From Sipunculus nudus (Eukaryota; Annelida; Sipuncula; Golfingiida; Sipunculidae), in assembly GCA_026874595.1 (NCBI GenBank), contig CM049321.1, positions 21,174,979 to 21,238,978 on the forward strand: a stretch of 64,000 nt of DNA, given 5' to 3'. The translations under genes and the position numbers were made by a program. A model generated the notes under the pieces. That model was not told where the DNA came from and searched no databases. It saw only the letters and a program-made list of their open reading frames with translations. Below are positions 11,129 to 22,580 of the stretch, piece after piece (within the stretch, counting starts at the first letter, position 1; each line of letters starts with the position of its first letter).

Positions 11129-12271
11129 ATGGAGTCCCCTCTGCAACTGACAGGGGGCAGCACCTGCGTTAAATGCTGTCAGAACAAAGCAAAACACGTG
11201 TATACACTTTTGATCTTGATGACAATAATTGGAACTATCGCCATGGTAACCACACGGAATGATGGTTATTTGTGGGTTTTGTCAGGAAACAGTGAAACCC
11301 AGGACAGTGGCGTGAATTCAGAAGGCGTAAAAATTGCAGGACAGTCCATTTCAGAAGAGACAACTGAGGAAACGAAAAATAAACATTATATAGAACATTC
11401 ACCTTCAAAAACACAGCTTAACAACAATGAAACTGTTAAAGGTACAACGACAGTGATTGAAGGAGACCCCGCTAGGCGGCGCCGTGATCGCGGGGAAAGA
11501 AAACAGCGACGGCCACAAGCTTTAATCATTGGAGCGATGAAATGTGGGACGTTCGCTCTGAAAACATTCATCACACTTAACAGAGAAGCACGGGCACCGC
11601 TAGCAGAAGTTAACTATTTTCATCAGCGTTATCACAAAGGCGACACCTGGTATCGACATGAAATGCCATATTCCTACGCTGACCAAATCACAATTGAAAA
11701 GTCTATATATTTTTATTCCCGAAGGGCCCCAGAGAGGATAAAAGATTACGACGCAAATATGAAGATTTTACTAATACTCTGCGACCCTGTGAAGCGCGTG
11801 GTCTCCCATTTTCTTAATGTACAAGAGAAAGGAAAAGTTCCACAAAATAGCACGGTGGAGGACTTTATCCTTCACCCTGGCACCAGAGAGCTTAATACAG
11901 ATTCAGAATTTATTCGCAACAGTATTTATTCAAATTATTTATCCAACTGGATCCGCCACCTTGGACGCGAAAGAATTCACATTGTGAGCGGAGAAAATAT
12001 AAAGACCGATCCCTTGCCAGAGCTTAACAAAGCGGAACAATTTCTGGGCCTCCGAAGTCGGATTACGGAAAGTAAACTGTATTTTGATAAGGAGAAGGGG
12101 TTCTTTTGTTATATCAGGAAGCAGAAAAAATGTCTTCCTAAAGGAAAGGGACGAGTGCACCCGAAACTTTCAGATAGTACATATAAGAAACTCGTCGATT
12201 TTTATGCTCCGTATAATGAGAAATTGTTTGAAATGATTGGTGAAAGATTTAACTGGACCATGAAGAGTTGA
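11129..12271 (+). CDS. Heparan-sulfate glucosamine 3-O-sulfotransferase-like protein
   Basis: Intronless 380-residue type II Golgi membrane protein. Residues 1-23 are cytosolic, 24-40 form a hydrophobic signal-anchor, a charged stem follows with a basic run at 116-128, and the sulfotransferase domain spans 129-378. The family transfers sulfate from PAPS to the 3-OH of glucosamine in heparan sulfate. Visible motifs are the 5'-phosphosulfate loop 'ALIIGAMKCGT' (Lys138), a putative catalytic Glu160 in 'AEVNYF', 'TIEKS' (Lys191), 'LLILCDPVKRVVSHF' (3'-phosphate site), and the conserved Cys327/Cys335 pair in 'GFFCYIRKQKKC'. The Arg of the usual LRDP is Cys218, and the usual RKGGT is MKCGT. Sequons are at Asn240 and Asn375. 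A 3' splice-like tttattttcag at 11034 suggests a non-coding 5' exon. Family assignment is firm; activity and substrate are not. Confidence 0.9.
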   Translation: MESPLQLTGGSTCVKCCQNKAKHVYTLLILMTIIGTIAMVTTRNDGYLWVLSGNSETQDSGVNSEGVKIAGQSISEETTEETKNKHYIEHSPSKTQLNNNETVKGTTTVIEGDPARRRRDRGERKQRRPQALIIGAMKCGTFALKTFITLNREARAPLAEVNYFHQRYHKGDTWYRHEMPYSYADQITIEKSIYFYSRRAPERIKDYDANMKILLILCDPVKRVVSHFLNVQEKGKVPQNSTVEDFILHPGTRELNTDSEFIRNSIYSNYLSNWIRHLGRERIHIVSGENIKTDPLPELNKAEQFLGLRSRITESKLYFDKEKGFFCYIRKQKKCLPKGKGRVHPKLSDSTYKKLVDFYAPYNEKLFEMIGERFNWTMKS

Positions 12272-12321
12272 TGTTTTCGATGAAAGATATGTTCTCACTA
12301 TGTGGTGTGCTTTTATCATAC

Positions 12322-12327
12322 ATTAAA
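12322..12327 (+). terminator. ATTAAA polyadenylation signal
   Basis: Variant poly(A) signal 51 bases after the sulfotransferase stop codon; no AATAAA is nearer. Confidence 0.4.
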
Positions 12328-12499
12328 TGTATGTTACTTCAGTGCCTCCTTGTCTTGTTAATCTTGTAATCTATAAAGCTGAATTTCATGTTGTCATGGG
12401 AGCCGACTTTGAATTACATTAACGTCATGGAAACTTGTTGCACGGAATAGAGTACAACCCTCCTCGAACAATAATAACAGAAAAACACGTCAAATAGCT

Positions 12500-13559
12500 T
12501 TTTTTTGGGGGGGGGGGAGGGGGGGGGGGTGGCTATAACAAGCTGTTTTAAGCTTGACTGTAAAGCGTTTCAGATACCGTGGCAAGTATTATTTTCTACC
12601 CAAACTTGTTACCAAATACCTATTTATAGAAGGAAAATGATGTATCATTTATACCCAGTTGTCACTTTTTCATCGGACAATTAGGTCGCGCAAAATCATT
12701 TTGCGGGACGCGTATTTTACACCACGAAAAAAATTGAATGCTTTTCCAAGATTGAAGTAGCCTAGCACAGTCTTGATCGAGACTTAATTCCATGGACCTT
12801 GTTTGCCGAGAACATTCATGAGGATACCCCACCACCCACAACCCGCCTTAATACAAGGAGGACTAAAGCCCCCTCCCCCTTACAGACGATCATAATTTCT
12901 CTACTGATAACTATATTATTAAATAAATTGTTGGTTAAATAAAGCAATTTTACTCAATTTTCAATACCTTAATTTTCATGATTCAAATTTGATTAAAATC
13001 ACTTCAATTTACAAACATTCAAAACCTCTGATGATTTAATGATGCAATTTACACATACCACCGTGTAAAATAATGAACATGGGCGAGATGCATAAATAAT
13101 TTGGAAATCACGAAGGTGTCTGTTAGACAGAATTATCTCGAATAAATATAATGTCATTATATGTATTTAATTTCCCTAAAAAATGAAGAAGACAAAAGGC
13201 ACTTAAAAGTGTCCCCCTTCCCCTCAAGGTCCATGCTGAATTCAGCTTACTGCATGCTGAATTTATGTTTTTTTTTAAAGCACCCTGTTCACATTTTTGC
13301 ATTTAAATATATATGAAATTTAATTTTCGTTCTTCTGAATACGTTTTGGTATCTGCCATTATTTCGTTCTAAACCGTTTGCTTACTATTGCCGTACAGAG
13401 CAACTTCACAAATCATGAATTTTCAAGATTCTTTTGTGTTTCTACTTTCGGTACATCCCTTTATTTGAGAGGTATCGCGCATGCGCAAGTTTTAACCTGT
13501 GGCCATAATACCTTATGATGGTAAACAGACACACGTGCAGTGTGTTGACTCATACACAG
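12500..13559. other. Intergenic, AT-rich
   Basis: A G homopolymer lies at about 12507-12530. An NRF-1-type palindrome CGCGCATGCGCA lies at 13476-13487. No gene is supported. Confidence 0.6.
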
Positions 13560-14079
13560 AAGAGTGGCGGACCGGACCGCTTGGACCGGTACTGTCCACT
13601 ATTTTGGGCTGGACCAGATCAGAAACACTAAATACCCGACCGCCTACCCCCAATCTGTCCATTCAGTTGTGATCTGATGCTCTTGTTTTGAACAATGTGC
13701 GTTTGGTTGTAAGTAGTTTATACGTAAAGACTTCTTAACCAAAATAAATATACGTGAACCACTGACAGAATTTTTTTAATTCATACAAGATGTCGTAGCT
13801 ATCTTAGACGTAGAATTTCAGGGTCTATAAGGGGGGTTGGTAGGGTAAGCTTGTTTATTTACGTAGTAATAATAATTATCATTTTGCGTCAAATTGTATA
13901 ATTTGTTTTTATTCACAATTTAAATAATTATTTTTAATTATTATTAAATAAATAGACCGGACCGCTTCGACCGGTCCACATTAATTACCGGACAGTCTAC
14001 AGCTGGACCGGACCAGGACCGGACCGCTCTGGTGGTGGACCGGACCACCAGGGGGTGTCCGGTCCGGTCCGCACCTCTT
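13560..14079. mobile_element. hAT-like MITE, about 520 bp
   Basis: The left end reads AGAGTGGCGGACCGGACCG. The right end, reverse complemented, reads AGAGGTGCGGACCGGACCG. Subterminal 'ggaccgg' motifs are repeated many times near both ends. Flanks are 'acacag' and 'acacac', too simple to prove an 8-bp duplication. No transposase ORF is seen. Confidence 0.6.
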
Positions 14080-14339
14080 ACACACATAGCCATTAAAACA
14101 AGTGAATTGGAGATAGCAAGTCCGTGGGAAGGGATGATTTTGCCGGGATAATTTTGTATTGAGTCAAAATGAGCTGATAGCGTGAGATAGTACACGTGAT
14201 AATGCAAATGACTATGTACCTTTATCGTGCGAGTTTCATCACCCTAATGGTAGATAAAAGATAAGAAAAGGGTTGTTTTAACTGCGTTGGAACTCCCTTG
14301 GTTCTGTGAAGTCAGTGTGGGCTTTACTTCATTTCACTA

Positions 14340-14830
14340 TATCAAGAGTATACTCTCAGACCCATTATAAACCTCCACTAGCATTCTGGGAAACCTTAAA
14401 TGGAATATCATAGAGACCCTTATCAAACTTTGATCTGTGGCACGAAAGTGCAGGAAATATATAAAGCAAAGACGGGATAAATGTGTGGCACGATTGCATT
14501 CAAATCAGTTCATGACAAAAAATAACTAGCAGCGTCGACAACCTATACAAGATGTAATCATGACATAGTCGCCAGCGGTTGCCAAGAACCGTGACCTCGA
14601 CCTTGGACCGATCATGGCCAAAAAAATAGGCTTGGACAGGTACCGCTTTTACACTTTTCCTGTAAGTTTCAGATCAATAGCTGCAAAATTGCGACCTGTA
14701 GCGTGCGGACAAACAGACAAACAAACAAACAGACACGACGATTAGCCTATAGTCGCCAGACCTAGGCTGGCGACTATAAGCTGGCGACTATAATAATACT
14801 CCTGCCATCTGGCGGAGGTATAATAAAGTA
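14340..14830 (+). repeat. Interspersed repeat with tggcgactata motifs
   Basis: The segment has the composition of an interspersed element: 'gaccttggaccgatcatggcc', then 'caaacagacaaacaaac', then several 'ggcgactata' motifs, ending 'ctggcggaggtataataaa'. It includes a perfect 12-bp stem hairpin at 14748-14778. No coding potential is seen. Confidence 0.45.
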
Positions 14831-14999
14831 AATTGTGTGACATTTAAGTCGCGTATACACAACATTTTTGTATTCATCACTGCATGGGCTACAACTACGG
14901 GGGCGTTAGTCCCTGAAAGAGAAAAGAAACGGTACTATTTTTGGCTGATCTTTGCCATCTTGCCTTGAGATTACCTCTGTAATTGGTGGGCTGCGATAA

Positions 15000-16447
15000 G
15001 GTCATCGGAGAATATACAAACTCTGACAAGTAACACTTAATAAAGTGGATCCATCGATTCATTTCCTGTAAGGAACGTTTTGTCTCTAGATAGGGTGACG
15101 GATGTTTGATTACACTTTTTATTGGTGGCTGAAAATGTCAGGCGACAGGGGTCCTTACTCCTTGCCTTTCAGTTGGAACGGATTGTCTAAGAGCGTACCG
15201 CCTCTATCCCCGCTGTGAAGAAAGCGCATCCTTATTAAGCACCCCCCGGGTAGAAGGTAGGCTTACAAGGGTATATCAACATTTGGGGCAAATGTATCCG
15301 TTTATATTTTCGATATTGAACAATATCGAATTCACTTTGTAGGTTCAGATCCGGGACACTCTAAATAATAATAATTCAACATTAAAGTGAAAAAAAAAGA
15401 TTCCGCATATAATATACAACCCTATAGCTCAAATTTTCTTTTAAATTAAAAAAAAAAGTTTTTTGGGGGACCCGCAGACGGAGTTGAACTCAGTTTTCAA
15501 AAGATTCGAATTCGATGAAGGTGGATTCAGACTCAAATCTAAGGACTCGGTCTTTTACTTGGATCGACTACCTTATTCTCGGATTCGCAGTCGAACTCGG
15601 ATGATGTGGAATCGACTTCAACACTTTAAGCTTTCCGTACCGTTTATTTGGCACGTAGGTAGGTGATAGATTCATTCGACCCTGGCCAGACTCTGTAGCA
15701 CATCCTCGAATGAAACATATGAATATTAATCGAGAAAAATGAGTGTCACGGTTCACTTACTCCATGGTTGCACCACAGGTCAGCTTTGCCAGACAGAACA
15801 AAGGGGTTCCGATAAGGTAAGGCCAGTGCACATTACAGGCGTCAGATAATCTTTCATCCATTGCATAGACTGACAATTAAAATTTCCTTTCTAATAATAT
15901 ATGAAGAGGTCAGCCCCGACTGCCCTACCGCGGTATGGTAAAGAGTCATTTAATCCATCACACATTATCGTGACCGAGAATACCTCCTTAAGTTTAAAGG
16001 TTACACCTTTGTTATCTTTGTAGGTGTAATCTAGGACCTTAAAAAATTTAAATCAAAATTCGTTCGTAGATGTTGTAGAATAGTTCCTGACAGTCAACCA
16101 ACGGACGGCAACAAAAACCTTCCCGAGATATTTTACATGCTACAGGGTTACTATTGATGTGTAGATAGTAAATCGTGTAACCATAAACTCGACCGGAAAT
16201 GGCATTTCCTGTATTCATCCGTGGCTACCACCTTGTGTTACAGGTGCCCTTTTTAATTGTGTGACACGGGCGTGGCTCGTGTTGTAGCGCCCTCGCCTGG
16301 CCGGGTATTGCATTCTCAGTTTAATCCGTACTGTTTGAACTCTCGTTGTCATGCTAACTTTGGGCTTTCTCGCCTGGCCGAGCCGGGTCTGGCTCACGTG
16401 TAGACCCTGGTATGTAGAGACACAGCGATGTTTTTCTAGATGATTCA
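15000..16447. other. Intergenic with decayed repeats
   Basis: A 21-base block at about 15023, 'tctgacaagtaacacttaat', recurs at about 17169, on the other side of the solo LTR. A 'gactcgg'-rich stretch at about 15475-15620 resembles the segments at 44150 and 63010. No gene is supported. Confidence 0.5.
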
Positions 16448-17032
16448 TGTAACGCGTGTATGTATTATGTTAGATTCTTTAGACTGTTCGATAAGTGGAA
16501 CCTTCTCGGCTCGGGGCGAGAAGTTATAAATAGGGGGCTGTGTTTTAGAGCCGACAGAGAGGTGAGAGAATATTACAGCGGACACAGACATGTGTATGTC
16601 AGTTTGTGGGACATATCCTATTATCCAGTAATTTCAGTGATTCTACTTTTACTAACACTTTACAGTTTAGTACTGCCTGTCTCAAGTTTACTATCGGACT
16701 TTTCATCCGGCTTATACATTTTAAAGGATTTATTGCTGTGACAGTGGTATCCAGGTACTGTGCACTTTGTTTATTTTACTGTGTGATTGTATTGATTTGT
16801 TGTTACACTGCTGTTATACTGTGTAATTGTATTGATTTAGTGTATTGTAATGTTAGGGTTGTTTTAAGAAAAAATTATAGTTATTTGTTAACAGAAAACC
16901 ACTGACTTCTTTATTCATTCCCCTATACATTTCAGGCTGCCTAGTGTTACAGAATCTGATTTTTTTTAATCTCCATTACAAAATTTATGTTCATCACGCA
17001 TATGTGATCTGTTGATATTAGGTTTCGTGACA
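16448..17032 (+). mobile_element. Solo LTR (LTR retrotransposon), copy 1
   Basis: The segment begins TGTAACGCG and ends TTTCGTGACA. It aligns throughout with the reverse complement of 28987-29627, sharing 'ttctcggct', the promoter block with TATAAATA (16525-16532), 'attgatttagtgtattgtaatgttaggg', and the end 'tctgttgatattagg'. No primer-binding site or polypurine tract flanks it, so it is a solo LTR. The flanks (attca/cttga) show no clear target duplication. Open frames inside it are not genes. Confidence 0.75.
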
Positions 17033-17697
17033 CTTGATAAATTAAAGGGGACTGGGAGTATGTCACTTCACGAGGAAAAATATTTTTTTGCTGTTTTTAT
17101 GTCAGGCTGACTGGAGTGTATCATCTGAGATGAGGATATCGAGGAAAATACATCTGAGGATAAATAGAGTCTGACAAGTAACACTTAATAATGAGTTATT
17201 TATTGGTTTAACATTAGCAGCTTTTTGATAGCCGATAGTTTAAGGCATGCTTTATCGCAAATGTTTTTCATAGTCGCGTCAAACAGTGTAAGGCACCGGA
17301 GTCCCTTTTTCCTTGTCTTTGGTAACATCGGACCTTGCACGACCGAGATTTGTTTTGTAAGGTAACTCCATTTTCCATAATTTATGAAACTTGGCAAGGA
17401 ATTTGAGATATTGAGATTAATGAATTCAGTAAGAGTATGTACGTCCTTCTTACGTTAATTATCGTTCGTTTGTATGTTTGTTTACAATTAATCTCAGGCA
17501 ATCGTGTCAGAAATTAATCTCATGTAATATTCAGGGCATATCGGGAACGGGCCAATGAAGAATACATTTGATTCAGGAACGTCATTAAGAAATATTCACC
17601 AAAGTAGAGTCAATTATGCATGAATGAACCTAGATAAATGGGCCGAATAAGTGAATGCAAACACGTTTTTTAGCTTAGCTGACTGAAAATCATCTGA

Positions 17698-18890
17698 GCT
17701 ATAGCGATCACTCTTTGTCCGTAGTCCGTCTGTCCGTCTGTCTTCCCGTTAACCAGTCACAAATCGTAACCGCTGGACCTGGAATCTTGTAACTTGACAT
17801 CCAGGGAGGTCCATAAAAATCTCCTTGGACACCTGAAATTAGGGCCCTGTTACCCATATCCTCCGAGAAGTACCTCCCAGAATAATGGAAAATTTGATAC
17901 AAAAGCTCAAGTATCTGAATAACTATTTCATTGATCACAATGATTCTTTGCATGGATATTGATCATGGAATGTTTCATTAGTTTCTGTGGTCTGATGGCG
18001 CTACCTGTATTTTGTCGATTTTTACGATTTTTTTTCTCTAGTTTTGAAACCTTCAAAGATGTGGTCATCTGTTAACAGGGCACAAATCGTAATGACTGGA
18101 CCTAGAATCTTCTCTCTTGACATGCCGGGAGATCCATGAGAAACCTGAAATTAGGCCTCTGTTACCAATATCGTTCAAGCTGTGGGGCTCAGAAGTACCC
18201 CCATAATAATTGAAAATTTTATACAAAAGCTCCATTATTTGAACAACTAATGCATTAAGCACTATGATCCTTTGCATGCACATTGATCATGGAGTCGTTC
18301 ATTATTTCCTGCAGTCATGTGGCGCCACATAGATTTTTTTTTTTCAATTTTTTTTACGTATTTTTTTTCTATTTTTGAGACCTTCAAAGATGTGGTCATC
18401 TGATATCAGGGCAACAATTGTAACTATTGGACCAAGAAACTTCTAACTTGAATTCAATGGAGAGCCATAAAAAATCTCCATGGAAACCTTAAATTAGGAT
18501 TCTGTAACTCATATCATCTGAGCTATGGGGGTCAGATATCACCCCCCCCCCCCCCCAGAATAATAAAAAAATAAGATACAAAAGCTCCAGTATCTAAACA
18601 ACTAATGCATTGATGACCATAATTCTTTGCATGCATATTAATTAAGGACTGTTTCATCAGTTCCTGTAGACTGGTGGTGCCAACTGGAATCTAAAATAAT
18701 ATGCATTTTTTCTCTATTTTTGAGACCGTAAAGGATGCAGTCGTCTGTTAACAGGATACAAATCGTAACCATTCAACCTAGAATCTTCTAATTTGAAGTG
18801 CAGAGAAGTTCATGAAAAATCTCCTTGGCAATCTTAAATTGGGTCTCTGTTACCCATATCCTCTGAGCTTTGCTTAAGTTGAATGGGGAT
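17698..18890 (+). repeat. Tandem array of a ~330-bp repeat, about 3.4 units
   Basis: Unit starts near 17748, 18071, 18402 and 18747 share 'gttaacagggcacaaatcgtaa' and are 322, 331 and 345 bases apart. Each unit runs through 'gagatccataaaaatctcc', 'cctgaaattagg', 'cccagaataat', 'gatacaaaagctc', 'catgattctttgcatg' and 'gaccttcaaagatgtggtcatctg'. The last unit is truncated. The lead-in has gtccgtctgtccgtctgtc. Related single copies are at 1-200, about 48350 and about 53200. Confidence 0.8.
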
Positions 18891-18899
18891 ACCACTTAC

Positions 18900-19847
18900 A
18901 AAATTTGGCATTAATAAAATTCATTTTGTGAATGTTTTCATAGTCAGCTGAATGTAATGACCCCTGGGTCACTTTTTGGTACTTCCGATAATAGGGGCCC
19001 AAGGATGTTGGAGGCTTGAATTTCTTAGATTGCAAATTTCTAGTTCGAGTAAACTACGGTGAAAGAACGAGTGCATCCAAATGCGCTTAATCTGGCACCG
19101 TATGAAGTCACTATAACCTTATTTAATATAAAAATGTGAGGGGGACAATCCACAGGTTATAGATAAAATCCACCCCAAATAAAATAAGGACCCGTCTCCA
19201 GGCAACTGCTCTTATGACAATTGAGATAAAAGTCCCCTCCAAAAACCTGAGTTTTCTCCATTCCCGTCTCATAGAGTCAAGACCGCTTGGTAAAATTTTA
19301 AATTTTCATGATGTGATATTATGTGGAATTAATATTTAAGTTCAATGTTCTTTTGAACAACGACTAATGCTTTATTTCTTACATTGCATTGAATAAAAGG
19401 GTAATAAACTGGAAGCAGAAATCTTTATGACTATTTAAATTGTAAAACAGCATATCAAATTCCGTTGATGTGTAACTGTAGTAAGTGGAGCCTGTCTCTC
19501 GGTCTACCCTAAACAAGGCCGATAACGAGCCACACCGAGTAAGTACGATTGCAAGATTTTTTAATACTAGATACTAAAAGTTCAGCACTTTTTCATGCCG
19601 AGACATTAACAGATGACGGGACTTCTTCGATGCATGACTGCCAGGCCAGAAATTGTATCTCTAATTTAGAAAGACATACTTAACGTCATTGCTTTGTCGT
19701 TGTTTAAAAGAAAAAGGTAAGCCGGAGGACCTCAAAACAGCGCTGCTTTGAAAAATTCCTTTCTATGCATAACTGGTTTCACAGGTGCTACAGGCATAAT
19801 CTCTCATTGGGCTGTGTGACAAGAGTTGCTGATTTGTGTTTGAAGGT

Positions 19848-19849
<2 letters not shown>
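18900..19849. other. Intergenic
   Basis: AT-rich sequence with no supported gene, RNA or element. Confidence 0.5.

Positions 19850-19933
<84 letters not shown>
19850..19933. repeat. (AT)n microsatellite
   Basis: About 84 bases of uninterrupted AT dinucleotides. Confidence 0.95.
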
Positions 19934-19936
<3 letters not shown>

Positions 19937-21010
19937 GTCAGATCACTTAATCGAAGCAATTAATAAACTAAATATATAGTGTCCATTATCCTTATGGCCA
20001 TTATGCCAATAGAGCTCCGTAATCTTGTAAAGATAATGAGATCTGGTGGACCACGATAAGAGATTTAATACCCTTATAGACCCATCGATCTAATTTTGAT
20101 ATATATGTGTGTTCGACACCTCAAGAATTATAGGTTTACAGCAAGTTTATCTGCCACTTTGTAACACTTTGATAACCCTTTTCTTGATAAATGTTTATAT
20201 ACTGTCAGCATCCTTAAAAAGAAAAGAGATAAATTCAGTCTAGTCCATGTAAATGACTTTTACCTGGTATTTTTTATACATATAATATATACACTCACCA
20301 CGGGGGCTAATACATGCAGACGAAATCAAGGCTGATTGTGTGAAAACTGGTCAAATGACAGGTATGTGATCACCTAGATAAAATAAGTAATCTTAGTTTT
20401 TCATATACGTGTTTTATAGCTAAACTCTGAAAACTGCACTCTTATTTCATCTCCCCTTTTAGGTATTAACCATGTGCATTGAATCGTATCGGAAACCCGG
20501 ACCCCTTTGACTTCACAGATGGTTGCCTAGCAGCCACATTCTATATCTATATATTTGAAATTTGACAAATCTTTTCATTCTACAGATAAATATGACCACA
20601 CACACTTGAACAGTTCTCAATAAAATGTAAGTGAAAGGAAATCCAAGATTTCTCCATAGAATTCATACTTAATTCTAACGGGTTTGACGCAATGGGTGTG
20701 TATTTGCAAATCCTCCCACGGAAAAACGATCATCATTTTAAACTTCAGAGCTTTAAGCCTCAACAGTTCATGAGATAAAATTACTGCCTGGCAGCCATAT
20801 TAGATTTCTGAAGGGTCTAAAATTCGACAGCACACATCATCATATAAAATGTCGTGACAAAAGCTCGAATAGTTCTTAAAATAATGAATGATAATAGATT
20901 GCGACTGATGGGACAAACGGACAAACAGGTTACTCGATGATATTTACCATCCAGCTATCCACCTAATCACCTTAAAGCTCTAAAGTTAATATCTTCCGAC
21001 AATCTTTTTT
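19934..21010. other. Intergenic with decayed dispersed repeats
   Basis: Two related blocks, about 20515-20600 and 20785-20935, share 'ttgcctagcagccacattctata'-type wording and end in a 'gggacaaacggacaaacagg' run typical of invertebrate interspersed repeats. No gene is seen. Confidence 0.4.
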
Positions 21011-21014
21011 CATT

Positions 21015-21422
21015 TGTTACGAAGACAAATTAGACAGGGGAAAGATTGGGCCGATCCCGGTTTCAAACCCATGTTGGTGGCGCACAAGTCGTACCAACCG
21101 CTTCGCTAGCAAAGCAAGTTTCACTAGCGAGACAGTTCGGTCCTCGTTTATGTCACCCCGTAACACATCCCCTCTTCGGAGCGTTCTGCTATCAGAACAA
21201 GACTAATAACCCCAGGAGTCACACCTTGGTGAGCTTATTTCCTGGGCCACAAAGTTTGCCGTCACGTTGGACGAGCCCCCATTTTGTTACGAAGACAAAT
21301 TAGTCAGGGGAAAACATTGGGCCGATCCCGGTTTTGAACAAGTCCGGCGTACCAACGCTTCGTTAGCAAAGCAAGCTTCCCTAGCGAGACAGTTCGGTCC
21401 GCTTTTATGTCACCCCGTAACA
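21015..21422 (-). mobile_element. Miniature LTR retrotransposon (TRIM-type), 408 bp
   Basis: Two direct repeats, 21015-21165 and 21285-21422, each start TGTTACGAAGACAAATTAG and end CACCCCGTAACA; they flank only 119 bases. The element is bounded by CATT at 21011-21014 and 21423-21426. Read on the minus strand, three bases after the first repeat comes TGGGGGCTCGTCC, matching the 3' end of tRNA-Pro as a primer-binding site. Just before the second repeat is the purine run GAAGAGGGGA, a polypurine tract. It has no coding capacity, so it is non-autonomous. (TRIM here means terminal-repeat retrotransposon in miniature, not the protein family.). Confidence 0.85.
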
Positions 21423-21923
21423 CATTACAGAAATTAGTTCAACGAAAAGTAAATTTTTGAAAACTGATCACATGAACACAATGTGGGTAAAATTTATTGA
21501 TTGCAACAACAGCCGTTCTTGAAAATTCTGCTTTATTTGTATTTTTGCCTTGACGAATCTTAACTTTTGAGGTGCTGAGACTTGTTTTCGCTTGATAAGA
21601 ATTACAGTTTCAATTGAAGTACAGTTTCAATTCTGTTCTAACTTTGTATGGTGACAGTTTGAAAGGAAAGGGGTCAATGAGTTGCCTTATTTTAATTTTA
21701 GAAACCAACACAGAATGCTTTTTATGCATTGATGGACTCTCAGAAAAATCTGGACTCTCATGTTTTTTGTAACATGCCCTCAGTATATTGGTTACCGTGA
21801 CTTCCAAAGATTTTTCCATGACCGCCTTGGATTTTTGTTTGAAGTTTCTCTAAGTAACTTAAAATTCTCTAACTTTTTTTCTTTAAAGCGGTCCTTATTA
21901 TTTTTTTTCAGGTACATTTGAAG

Positions 21924-22580
21924 ATGGATAAAATTTGCCACATCTGGGAAACATTCGATTCACAGAAAGGAAAATGGCGGAATAGCCGTAAGCGTCTGAT
22001 AAGTGCTATAAAGGAGATTGCTGCTGAACTAGAAGACCACGTTCGCAATGTCTATAAAGCGAAGCAGACCGGAGCTCGGTTGTCTGCGGTTGGCATTGGC
22101 ATTGCCGTAGGCGGGGCATTGGTTTTCCCACCAGCAGCTTTATTTGGAGTGGAATTGATTGCAGCAGGAGGCGCAACCAGTGCAGGAGCGTCCGTCGTCA
22201 AGAATATTATCGGCGTTGCAAAAGTACTTGCAGTCAAGGAACTTCTGAAGGATGAAGGGGTGCAGTTTGAGGTGTTGAAGACTTCATGGGAAATCATTCA
22301 AAGCACAGGAAGCGAACTTTTGAAGAGTATTCCAGATCCAGAGAATCTATCAGTGGAGAATATGGAAGAGTTTGCACTACTCTTTTTTAAAGTTGTCCCC
22401 ACTGATATTAACTTGGTACGTCTCGTGAAGAACATTTTGAAAACCATATCGGTCTCGAAGAAACTCGCTGGAAAAGATTTGTCACTCGCAGAGCGATGGG
22501 CAGGGTATGTGTCGCTGATGGAGTCGATTCCTGGTACCATCTCAAGTCTGACGGACTTCTTTGATGGCGGTTTTCGTTGA
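21924..22580 (+). CDS. Apolipoprotein L-like protein (frame breaks near C-terminus)
   Basis: 218 codons from ATG 21924. An acceptor ttttttttcag at 21911, 12 bases upstream, shows an earlier non-coding exon. Residues 20-47 are basic/amphipathic. Residues 50-97 are a long Gly/Ala-rich hydrophobic hairpin (GARLSAVGIGIAVGGALVF, then AAGGATSAGASVV), the hallmark of the ApoL family. The rest is amphipathic helices. Vertebrate ApoL proteins associate with lipid and membranes and some form channels; invertebrate roles are unknown. The frame ends at TGA 22578-22580, but a +1 frame directly continues for about 33 residues (DLFDASEYLSNLLERLNEEL, then an Asp-rich end) to TAG 22672-22674. This suggests a one-base indel at GGTTTTCG. 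It is either a recent pseudogene or a sequence error. Shorter than vertebrate ApoL (about 340). Confidence 0.75.
   Translation: MDKICHIWETFDSQKGKWRNSRKRLISAIKEIAAELEDHVRNVYKAKQTGARLSAVGIGIAVGGALVFPPAALFGVELIAAGGATSAGASVVKNIIGVAKVLAVKELLKDEGVQFEVLKTSWEIIQSTGSELLKSIPDPENLSVENMEEFALLFFKVVPTDINLVRLVKNILKTISVSKKLAGKDLSLAERWAGYVSLMESIPGTISSLTDFFDGGFR

Noticed and set aside
16460-16905. Hydrophobic open frames of 93-99 codons
   Set aside because: They lie inside the solo LTR; a similar peptide appears in the other LTR copy only because the DNA is homologous.
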